This document shows, piece by piece, positions 55,101 to 64,000 of a stretch of DNA of 64,000 bases. This DNA is from Larix kaempferi (taxonomy: Eukaryota > Streptophyta > Pinopsida > Pinales > Pinaceae). The position numbers and the translations under genes are program-made. The notes beneath the pieces are model-generated. The model worked only from the letters and a program-made list of their open reading frames with translations, ran no database searches and was not told the origin of the DNA. The stretch's first letter is position 1. Each line of letters opens with the position of its first letter. Where the stretch lies: NCBI GenBank assembly GCA_027924585.1, contig BSBM01000150.1, positions 18,458,001 through 18,522,000 on the forward strand, in the 5' to 3' direction.

Positions 55101-56974
55101 GTGTGAAGGGTTACAGTGCAAGAGGTGTGGTGACATTGGTAAAGGCATGAAATCTCTATTGGGTCAGCAGTGGGAGGGCGGGCGCCGAGGACTGACTGAA
55201 AACCCTGAGATGCCTATTGGGACAGCAGTGGGAGGGCGGGCGCCAAAGACTGACTGAAAACCATGAGATACCTATGGCTCCATAGTAGAGCCTTGAACTA
55301 TAATGGTTAGTGGCGCAGTTTCCTTCCATTGGTCGATGACCCAGACGAATGTGCTGGCTCGGTACTGGAGAGGGCCAACCAGGTATGGGACTGGTTGGGC
55401 ACCACCAAATGCTTGGTAAATCCAGCCGATGGGGAGGCGTACTGGTTAAGCATTAACTATATCCAAGTCCATAGGTGATCCCAAGGCTTGCAAAGCGAAG
55501 CAGGATCCTGTGGACCAGAGGGGAAACGCACAAAACAGATAAGTATTCGTTTTCATTTATGTCTTGTTTGGAATAATGAATATTACAGGTATAAGTCTTC
55601 TAACAGCTAAGCTGATACACTATTGTTTCTTTTTTGGAAACCTTGGTCATTGCAGGAAGGAAAGACCCTGAAAGACTATAAATTGCTGGAAAATCCAGAG
55701 AGTAAATGAGTGGGCGATATAAATTGTTGGTAAATCCAGAGAGTAAATGAGTGGGCAATATAAATTATTAAGAAATCCAGGGAGTAGCTGGTTGAACGCT
55801 ATAAAGTTCTTGATAAGTCCAAAGAGTGACTAGTTGGGCATTAACTACTTGATAGGGTAAAGCAGTGTGTACGCTGGCCCAACACCCCTTAAACAATTGA
55901 TAAAACCAGTCGGAGCACTGGCCTAGCATATTGCTAAAGGAAATGATTGATAAACCCAGTCGGCGTACTGGACTGGAATTGCCTATTCAAATGATTGTGG
56001 AGTAGCCTACGTGCTGGCCCAGCATTCGTTATTGTGTTCATGGGAAATCCAAGGCTCGTAAAGCAAAGAAGGATCCCGTGGAATAAAGTAAAGACATCCA
56101 ATATAGATAAGTATTCAGTTACCTTGCAGCTTCTTGCTTATGAATATACGTGTGTATATGATTTGGTTATGATTTCCTAAACTCTTGTTTAGAGAAAAAC
56201 CCTATGAAAATGAACTAAACATGTGAATTGATTCAATGTTTGAGTGTAGGTATTGCTGGAAGAAAGGATTACGAAGGCATCCTAGAGATGCATGTGGACA
56301 TGTGACCGTCCTAAAGAGCTCAGTATGAGCAGTAATGAAAGATGGTGCTAATGGATACGAGTGGATCCTAGCAGCCAAAGATTCTGTAGGCAATAATGGG
56401 AAGGGTGCCCTAGCTAAAAATCCATATATAGACCTTAGACACTAAGTGTCATAGCCAAGAAAGGAAAGTCAAAGCATTCACATTGAAGTGAAGGAGACTA
56501 AGGAGCATGAAACCACAGCGATGGTGTAGCTCCATAATAGAACAAGACTAAGAGGGAGAAACCCCTACTCTTCTCTTTCCTTTTGATTGATGCATTTATA
56601 AAACAAAAGATTGTTGAATGCATATCATGGCTGAAAATAGACTGTGTGTAATTGCTTGAGATGAATTGTGAATGCTGAAATAGTAAATTTTCTGTGAAAG
56701 GATGAACATGAATGAGTTCATGTGTATGTTGGGAAAGCATGAAAAGTGTGGAAGTCCCATGAATAAAGCATGGACATTCCATGTCAATTAGGAAAATAAT
56801 TGACTAATCTTAATGTTTATGTTATGCTTGTCCTAACAAAGAATTTCCATGATGAATTTTACAGGTAAGAAAGTGAAACAATTGGTTGCAGCCAGCACAA
56901 GAAAGTGTTGCTAGTAAGCAAAGTGTGTTCAGTTGTGCCCATTGACCATGGCAGCAGACTGAGGGCTATTAGAT
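52126..56974 (+). other. Long non-coding interior of element D
   Basis: No ORF over 96 codons and no pol motif. A 58-bp tandem duplication containing CAGCAGTGGGAGGGCGGGCG lies at about 55152-55267. Two related blocks at about 55490-55560 and 56040-56130 share TCCAAGGCT or CCCAAGGCT, GGATCC and GATAAGTATTC. The frame at 53362-53649 has no domain I recognise. Confidence 0.6.
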
Positions 56975-57355
56975 TTGGCTGAAAGTATTCTTCAAACAAT
57001 TGCCAGGACCCAAGAAAATCTTGGGGAGATGCTCAAGCTACAGAGGCAACAGAGTGAGATAAACCATGAGGCTTTGCGGGACTCTATTCGTCTGCAAAAA
57101 GAGGTAAAAAGCATTCTGGGAGCAATCAGCAAGGGAAAGGAAAGTGGATCAATGAAGAAGCATTCATCCAATCGCCCGATTAAGAAACGTTCCAGGTGGG
57201 AAGATTCAAAGGAAATGGACCGGGAAAAGGTAAAGCCGCCAATGAAATGTTGGGGATGTGGAGGAAATCATTACCTCCGTGACTGCCCAACAAGAGAATA
57301 TCAAGAGGGTAGCAACCGTAAATTCCCCGTGTTCGTGGACCAGTTGGAAGGATAA
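56975..57355 (+). pseudogene. Gag remnant with zinc knuckle in element D
   Basis: 126 codons. A helical start (QTIARTQENLGEMLKLQRQQ and SIRLQKEVKSIL) is followed by a basic stretch KKRSRWEDSK and a single zinc knuckle CWGCGGNHYLRDCP (CX2CX3HX4C, one residue shorter than the usual CX2CX4HX4C). It ends DQLEG just before a stop. This is the C-terminal tail of a plant gypsy Gag; the capsid part is gone. It lies 229 bp before the 3' LTR, where pol would normally start. The true start codon is unknown. Confidence 0.7.
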
Positions 57356-57570
57356 GAAAAGGGAGGAATTGTTTTGGAACGATGTCCTCATGCAAAGCTA
57401 GAAGGTCCCAGCCAGTAAGAGCAGTTTGTAAAGACCAAAGGACTTAGTCCTGAAAGACCCAAGTAAAGGGTGAAATGCAGGACAAACCTACCACATTTTG
57501 TGAATTTTGGACATATGTAAAGTGGGTATTTATTTCCGAAGTGTTGGAACACCGAGGACGGTGTTGTTCC

Positions 57571-57583
57571 AAGGGGAGGGGAA
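57571..57583 (+). other. Polypurine tract of element D
   Basis: AAGGGGAGGGGAA directly before the 3' LTR start TGTCATG. Confidence 0.85.
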
Positions 57584-58907
57584 TGTCATGTCCCCATCTT
57601 GACCCTATTGCATCAATATTGTTAATTATGTAAATGTTGTCATTTAGTCATGGTGAGGAGCTCAAGGCCAAGGCCCCGCCATTGATTTATCATTTTATGT
57701 ATCGGCAATTAGAATAGATGCATATGGTTCTTGTGCTAGCTGTGCACAATGTAGAATCGGACATCATGTAAATATGCAACTTTTAATGAAAAACCCACAA
57801 CCAGCTATGCAATGCAACAAAGAGATGGGGGCATGATCTTTATAAGGAATAGGGAGGAAAATAACCAAACCCTTGAGCCATGGTGTTAAGCCATTTCATT
57901 GAGGAAACCCATGAACTCTCAACTACCCATTTGGTCTCATGCACTCAATCATTTAATTCTTCCAAGAATTGGTCAAGACAATTAATGCCTTGGGATGGGA
58001 GAGGTATGGCTGTCAATTTTCGTGTATGGGCAAGACAGCAACCTGGGAAATCGAGTTTTGGTTGGCTGGGCAAGAAAACCCCCACGAAATTGGCCCAAAG
58101 CCATTCTTCACCCATGGCATTCATCATCTCACGCAGTCTGAGCTTGTTGGGGTTTTATCCTTCACGTTTTTCACCATTTCCTGCATTATTCCATGCCTGC
58201 AAACTCGTTTTTGGTTAGCTCAGTGGCTGGGAGAAGAGAGCCATGATCTTTGGGGTTATGGAGGCCATTTTTTTCCCACGAAATGCCCATGAGCATTTTT
58301 TTGAAAATGATTCTGTTCTCCTGGGGTTGATTTCCCATTCTCTCCTTTTCGTTTTTGGTTGCCCATGTTTTTCTGGAACTGGTAGAAACCCATTGTTGGG
58401 AACTTCACTATATAAGCGTTTTTCCCATGCCCAGCACTTACACTTTTGTTGTTATATGCATCCATCTCCTAGCAGCCTCAGAAACCCAACTGCTGGTTGG
58501 TATGGCTGATTCTGGTGTATCTATGGCTATGTGAGACCCTGTTGTTCCCTAGTTCCTTATGGAGATCATGCCCAGCTCGGGGGTGGCAGTGGTGCTGAGA
58601 GATTGAAGAGAACACTGGCCTATGGTTGGGTGGAACGTTGCAGAAGCGTAGCTGGTTGCTCAGGGACTATTTGGTTTAAAGATAAGTATTCTCATTTGCT
58701 ATTTCTGCAATGTCTACACTTAATGGCTATCATGAAAATGCTGGATGTGTGTTAATTCTGCACATGATTTACTTCCGCTGTGTTTTTAAAATCTTTATGC
58801 ATCTTCATATCTCCATTATATTATGTGAATGCTTATGAAATAAGTTTATGGGGCTGGATGCCCGATTTTAGCTTCACGATCCTCTCCATTGCACTGGTAT
58901 GATGGGT
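57584..58907 (+). repeat. 3' LTR of element D, end lost
   Basis: Matches the 5' LTR up to GATGGGT, then diverges; the last 12 bp (GGGGATGTGACA in the 5' copy) are replaced by CGTGGCTATGTT. The TATA-like CTATATAAGCG is near 58410. Confidence 0.83.
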
Positions 58908-59157
58908 CGTGGCTATGTTATCATCTCATCATGGATCTACGCTTGTGTCTAGTAGCCATGATTGTGTTCAGTCGGTCATTACTACCATGGATCTGCAATG
59001 TATTGGTCGGCAGCCATGTTGTACTACATATGAGATTGTCAGTTCAGAGTCAGTTGTACTGCAGCAATGTCCTTCATTTGACAAGCCTTTTGCCATTATT
59101 TCTATCAAAGCACTTCACCTGTACATCCTTAACAGCTTCATACTTTGGGGGGCATTC
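58908..59157 (+). other. Fragment ending in a polypurine tract, before LTR E
   Basis: A frame open from 58909 to the first bases of LTR E (86 codons, Cys- and Ser-rich) has no motif I recognise. Its end TTTGGGGGGCATTC directly precedes TGTTACACC, which looks like the internal end of an element joined to an LTR. Confidence 0.45.
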
Positions 59158-59855
59158 TGTTACACCTAAAATATACCCATCATCATGATCTAGTGTATAC
59201 ATCCCTGAATTCACTTGGACCAAGTACTCATTTGGGAGGATTTGTACTCAGTTTGTACAACCTTTTGAGAGGTTGTCGCAGGTTTCACACTAGCAACATG
59301 CAACATCGCAGTCTGCTCTATAGCAAGGTGCGACGAGGTCTGTTAATGGGAAAAAATAGCCATTTCAAGATCTTTCTCGAAGCTTTCCCATTTGGGGGCT
59401 TATCCCTGATCTATTGGAGAGCCGGTACTCGACCCCTAACTCATTGGGAAGATCCCGTACCTCTCTCCTTCCATCCCTCATCCTATCCTACCCATAACCT
59501 CATCCACTTAGTCCTATATATACGAGGCTCACTCCCATACCAAGGGGAGGAAGACTATGGTATCTACATGCTGGTGAAATCTCTCTCAAGACACCATCAC
59601 TCACCTCTTGGAGAATTCATGCTTCCTTGGAAGGGCTTAGCAATTGGCTTGTGTGGAGAAGGGCTGCTACGTTAATTCATTGGTTGTAGTTCTATATCTC
59701 TATCATGTACTCCTCTATTTGCAGTAATACAAATTATTTCCACCAATATCGCTCTTATATGTGATGATGTTGTGTTGTTTACCTGCTTAATTGTTTACAT
59801 AGATCTCTTATTGTATATATGCTCTTTACTCGTTTCTCTTTTCTATGTCTTAACA
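59158..59855 (+). repeat. LTR E
   Basis: About 698 bp, starting TGTTACACCTAAAATATACC and probably ending TCTTAACA at 59855. A TATA box, CCTATATATACGAGG, lies at about 59512-59525. A polypurine tract is on its left and a long internal-type ORF on its right, so it may join two units or be a 5' LTR next to a related remnant. No standard primer site follows the proposed end, so the right boundary is uncertain. Confidence 0.65.
59514..59523 (+). promoter_or_regulatory. TATA box in LTR E
   Basis: TATATATACG, about 357 bp into the LTR. Confidence 0.6.
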
Positions 59856-60833
59856 GGTCTTGCAGCTTGGATCTGACGACCGTGGGACGTGGAGCAACAT
59901 TCAGGAGAAAGGATAGCGAATCAAAGAGGTAAGACATCTAGCACTTGATCCTTAAGTAGATCTAGGAAACGTGTTTGTAGTTTGTTCTATTTGTTCTAGA
60001 CTCACATTGAGCTAGGGAGATCCGGCTCGCCTCCAGTCGAGTGCATTGTCCGGTAACAGCGACTCCGCTTTTTTTTACCATTCCGCTAAGTCTAGCTACT
60101 GTGATTCCATTATTTCTTTTCCCATTTCGCTATGTCTGTATAGCTGCGACTCCGCTATTCTTTCCTATTTCGCTAAATCTAGCAGCTGTGACTCCACCAT
60201 TTCCATTTTGCTTTTCCCATACACTGGTGACTCCATCAATCTGCTTGCTCTCTGAATAATGATGCCAATAATGATTCAATCGGGCTTCAGTTTAGTTGCT
60301 TGCTCCACAAGATCCAATCACAGTTCGCCACGAAGGAAACTTTCGGGTGTCTTGAGTATCTGTCAGCTCGGGTGGCGGTGTCCACATCACTTCAGCACAT
60401 ATGCATTTATGCTCATTTTAATGGAGGAAATGATGAAAGCAGACGATGATGATTAATTCACGGCTGAACGCATAACTCAAAGGCATGGATTCAGAACTTT
60501 TACATGATTTGGCAGGAAATTAAATACGGTAATAACGATTATGCGTTATTTTAGCCCTCGATTAGCGAACCCATGCCATTTAAACCTCCGGAGAATATGT
60601 CAGAACCACATTTATATTTATTTCCTGTCACCTTACCCGAGTTATACCGAAATACTCCAATTATGCCAATTTTCCATAACCATCTCATCTTACCTAGATT
60701 TCACACCTGTGCCGACTTTACTAAAATATCCTATTTTCGAACTCCAACTATCTCTTGTATGTTCGTATGATGCAACTCCCACGTCGAGACTGGTAATTTT
60801 TGCATTCGTTCTTAATTTTGAGGAGAGATTAAG
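59856..60833 (+). other. Leader of element E with 42-bp degenerate repeats
   Basis: Five loose copies of a GCGACTCCGCT or GTGACTCC unit with TTTCCCATTTCGCTA lie at about 60058, 60101, 60146, 60188 and 60228. Frames at 60541-60864 and 60573-60770 are open without recognisable domains; the second (FKPPENMSEPHLYLFPVTLP) may be part of a protein preceding the accessory ORF. Confidence 0.5.
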
Positions 60834-61571
60834 ATGGGAAACCCAGTATGGCATGAACCAATAAATACAGAAGCCGTACGTGCCAATGCAGAAGTTCTTA
60901 ACATTTTCACAGCAGCAGGTTGGATGGAATAGTTTGAACGGTTGAACAGTTTCCATACAGAAATCGCATTGCAATTTTCCCTTAACCTGAATGACACTCA
61001 CTCTGAGGTCAGGGGACTGCATGTGGATGTTACAGAAGAAATCATAGTAGAGGTTACTGGCTTACCCCGGGTTGGGAAGAAGTCATTTGGACGGAAGGCA
61101 CAAAATGCAAATGTTGTGAGAGAATTTTTGGCAGTTGGAGAGCATGTTAGTCCAAAGCGTCGTGGGTTGGAACTGGCATCTTTACCACCACCTTGGAATC
61201 AAGTGGCAATCTTCGTGAAAAGATACATCTCTTGTGAAGGTAGGTACCAAATCGTTTCCTTCTCTGAACTTCCCTTATTGTCTCATTTACGCCATGGCAA
61301 TTTGGTAAATATACCATTTTATCTGCTTAAAGCCCTACAAACCATGGCTGGATATGCAAAAACTACCCAACACCCAGTTTCCTCTCTTACTAATCATGGC
61401 CTAATCAAATTACTAGTCTTGAGAGCCATTGCAAATCGTAATTTAACCTGGGAACAATGTCTGGCTGGAGATGGGCCAATCATAGAACTTGTATTAGAAA
61501 TAGAGGGTATTAGTGAAGATAATGAGGACCGGCGTTCCTCAAATCCAGTTGGGGGGAGGCTGGAGCATTAG
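60834..61571 (+). pseudogene. Accessory ORF of element E, N-terminal domain
   Basis: From ATG 60834 the frame reads MGNPVWHEPINTEAVRANAE, one TAG at 60930, then FERLNSFHTEIALQFSLNL, VDVTEEIIVEVTGLPRVGKK, then a folded-looking part with FYLLKALQTMAGYAKT and LTNHGLIKLLVLRAIANRNL, ending acidic (SEDNEDRR). The VTEE...VTGLP phrase parallels ITGLPKDG in the accessory ORF of gypsy A. The frame is lost near 61550 in a run of six G. No catalytic motif is visible. It is probably the first domain of a long accessory protein continued at 61572. Confidence 0.65.
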
Positions 61572-62641
61572 GAAACCAGACCAATGATGGAGAGGAGGTA
61601 AATATGGTAGAAGCAATATCAGTAGAAAAACCTATTGCTGAGGAAATTGTGATGGAATCCATGGTACAGGAGGCAGTAATATCAGAAGTTGTAACTACAG
61701 AAGCAGATACTTAGGTGGATGAAGCTGAAACTAGAGTAGTTGTTGAAGCTGCGATAGTAGAAGCTACAACTGCAGAAGCAAGAATTCGGGAGGAAGGATA
61801 TCAGATAGGAACAGCAGGAGAAGGGACTGTGGAAATCTTGGAGGTTGTGTCCTCTCCTGAGATAAGGGGGACCATTATTGAAGAAGAGAAGATTAAGGAA
61901 AAGACCCCTGTGTCAAAGAAACGAAGAGGAAGTTTAGGAAACAAGGGTCAGACATCCACTACAGCAAAGAAAAGAAAAACTAGAGCTGTCCTAGCACCAA
62001 TAGCAGTTAGCAGTGGAGAACACCCAGTGGGAATGGTGAGGAAAAGAAGGACTCGATCGACTGTAGCAGCAGAAGCAACTGCAACAGCAACAGAAGCAGT
62101 TGCAACAACAACAGCAGCAGAAGCAGCTATAACAGCAGAGAGAGTAGAAAAAGTACTAACAGTGGATGCAAGTGGGGCTAATAATGAAGCACCCTCAACA
62201 GAGACAGCAGGAGCAGTCAGAGAAAATAGTGAGTCACCTGTGGTAGAGAAAGCACCTGTAACAGGGGTAGATATAGAGATTCCCATTTTGAATCCCAAGT
62301 CATCTGCTGCTATGCAGGAAACTTCCATAGAAGAACCTCAAATCGAAAATCTCCTGCATGAAAATGAATTATTAAAGGAGGATGTGCAGACATTGCGAAA
62401 TGAGCTGGAAAGATGGAAGGGAGTAGTTGGAAAACAAGCAAAGAAGAATTTAAACACATTAGTAAATGCTGCAAACTTATTAGAAAATTCATCTTTTGCA
62501 TTTGAAAACGAGGAGCAAGGAGAGACTGTTTGTCCAGAGTGTGGACATATATTTTTTGCAGCAGGACACAGAGTTGTTGTGTTGGGATTTGTATCACAAA
62601 GGCATGCACAGATAGAGCAGGTAGAAGAAAGAATGCCATAA
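61572..62641 (+). pseudogene. Accessory ORF of element E, middle region
   Basis: Continues the protein in the shifted frame: GNQTNDGEEVNMVEAISVEK, a TAG at 61712, then 308 codons open. It is acidic and Ala/Thr/Glu-rich, with two basic clusters that could be nuclear localisation signals (SKKRRGS, VRKRRTRS), a simple Ala/Thr repeat around 62060-62140, a coiled coil ENLLHENELLKEDVQTLRNE, and CPECGHIFF, half of a zinc-ribbon-like site. A TAA ends it at 62639. The function is unknown. Confidence 0.6.
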
Positions 62642-63986
62642 ATAGAATTGATGGGGGGAAATGAGCCAAGAATTGAAGAGATTCCTGATTCGAATTTAGG
62701 AGATGAAACAGTGCAGTCCCAGCCATCAAGGGATACTGAACTTCTTCAGGACCAGTCTCATCAGTCAGAGGGATTTTATATAACCCAGAAACAATCTCAG
62801 CAGTTCAAAGAAATTGAAGAACAGGGGACTGTTACACAAGAACCAGTACCCTTGAAAATATATAGTGAGGTTGCAACTCAGATAGCAACATTTTATATCA
62901 AGAACCAAGAAGAGAACACTGTTATACAAGAACCAATGTTTTCAAAATCATTTGTTGAAGTTGAACACAAACTGAGATGGTTGAGGTTGAAATGGAAAGG
63001 AAGGATGATGTCACACAAGAACTAGCAGTCCTAAGAATATTTGCTAGGATTGTAAATCAGACTGAGGGGGCTGAGGTTGATATGTAAATAAAGGATACTG
63101 TTACACAAGAACCAACATCCCCAAAATCCATGGCTGATACTGCACTACAGGCACAAACCACTGCAACTCCAATAGAGGATGAAACTGTTACAGTGCCAAA
63201 GCAAAACGAGGAAGTCATTTATCTGGACTTTGATGATGAGAATGAGTTGGAGAACAGAAGATTTCTACAGCTAGAGAAGAGGATTCTCTGGCTAAATCTC
63301 GAGTTGGATAAATGGCACAAGTGGATTGATCAGTTCAGGACGGGTATGATCCCTCTCCAAGAACATAGGAATGTCATTAGGGGGTTGAGAGAAAAGTGGG
63401 CTGAGGAGTTATTCTTCTAGAAACTCCGGTGGGAGAAACTTCAAGAAAAATTGGAAGGATTGAAGAAACTTAAGTCCCTGCAACAAGAAAAAGACAGAAT
63501 GTATACTCTTTCCCTAGATGTTCACAATGTATACTCTCCATCCAATCCATTGCCTTGTCTAGGGGATGTTCAGCTGAGGGCATTTGCCTCTTTTGTCATT
63601 AACCATGTAAGATGGCGAGATGCTTTCCAAACCATCCTCAGGAATGAGGAGAATTATACTCTCTGGATTAGGGGTGAACCCCAGGATCCAAAAGCACTCA
63701 TAGAAAATCATGTTGGATCTCTCAGGGTTCCTTCAATTGCCCAATACTTCAAAATTCTGTGAGATAAAATCCTCACCACATGTGTCCCGATGATTCTTAA
63801 TATGCAACAGAGTGCTCTGGAACGTAGTGAATACAGATGGTTGTATTCTTCTTCATCTCTAAAGGAAATGGACCCATACTGCTTTGAGAATTTCAAGTAA
63901 GCTTTGTCAAGGGTTCCTAGATATGTGCAGTGCATGGAAAAATGTGGGTCTTGGTGGATTGGATTAAGATTCAGATTCCCTCTCAT
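62642..63986 (+). pseudogene. Accessory ORF of element E, C-terminal region, runs to window end
   Basis: After the TAA the same frame is open to 63025 (Gln/Glu-rich, with repeated TVTQEPV-like phrases), shifts, and is open again at 63130-63420 and 63451-63762. The last piece has a coiled coil (RILWLNLELDKWHKW, LKKLKSLQQEKDR) and then what looks like a separate globular part: PLPCLGDVQLRAFASFVINH, WRDAFQTILRNEENYTLWIRG, and further ALERSEYRWLYSSSSLKEMD. A TAG at 63418 and a TGA at 63760 interrupt it. The 3' LTR is not in the window. Confidence 0.55.
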
Positions 63987-64000
63987 ATGGTTTCCTGTGA

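Larger units (their letters stand above)
50037..58907 (+). mobile_element. Large non-autonomous LTR element D
   Basis: LTRs at 50037-51371 and 57584-58907 enclose 6.2 kb that contains a primer site, a 31-bp repeat array, long non-coding DNA and one gag zinc knuckle near the 3' end. There is no protease, RT or integrase. This is a LARD-like architecture. The two LTRs differ at about two dozen positions over 1.32 kb by eye. The 3' LTR stops 12 bp short of the 5' LTR's end, and no TSD (TTCCT expected) follows, so the right end is damaged. Confidence 0.82.

Noticed and set aside
61948-62328. 126-codon minus-strand ORF rich in Ala/Val/Ser
   Set aside because: Antisense shadow of the Ala/Thr-rich part of the accessory ORF of element E.

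Overview
The window looks like intergenic DNA from a large plant genome, most likely a gymnosperm (a fern is the main alternative). I assign it from the content: Ty1/copia and Ty3/gypsy long terminal repeat (LTR) retrotransposons, initiator-tRNA-Met primer sites of the TGGTATCAGAGC type, a Tat-like gypsy fragment, long accessory ORFs downstream of pol, and a tRNA-derived SINE. I find no convincing cellular protein-coding gene, rRNA or tRNA gene. Nearly everything is a retrotransposon, a piece of one, or a satellite-like repeat inside one. Family letters below (A to F) are my own labels.

Layout. 593-6290 (-): 5'-truncated copia A1, with 3' LTR, polypurine tract, a 56-bp minisatellite, broken RT/RNase H and a long leader. 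6415-11280 (-): copia B, 5'-truncated, with a 2064-bp solo LTR inserted in its pol at 7706-9769 (TSD ccagt). 12098-39743 (+): gypsy A, bounded by two LTRs about 5% diverged where compared, carrying zinc knuckles, protease, a capsid-like domain, RT, RNase H, integrase and a coiled-coil accessory ORF. Its own length is about 10.8 kb, because two younger insertions lie inside it. The first is 14130-23881, a tandem array of five identical 796-bp LTRs alternating with four identical 1443-bp internal regions, flanked as a whole by one TSD (cctca). The second is 24246-31355, copia A2, with two 606-bp LTRs differing at 6 positions and TSD gactc, inserted inside the gypsy protease sequence.

40506-42117 (+): a small non-autonomous LTR element (F). 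43000-45700: AT-rich DNA with a 386-bp direct repeat, a 129-bp foldback and a SINE with 13-bp TSDs. 46450-50036 (-): a Tat-like gypsy fragment (C) with protease, RNase H and truncated integrase but no RT. 50037-58907 (+): a large element (D) with 1.3-kb LTRs, almost no coding capacity beyond a gag zinc knuckle, and an array of 31-bp hairpin repeats. 59158-64000 (+): another LTR (E), followed by a long broken accessory ORF that shares an N-terminal motif with the accessory ORF of gypsy A and runs off the window.

The nesting gives a relative history. Copia B and gypsy A are old and decayed, copia A2 is younger (about 1% LTR divergence), and the five-LTR array shows no difference among copies that I could see. 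That array, whose only intact protein is a 344-residue gag-like ORF repeated four times, is the most unusual structure here.
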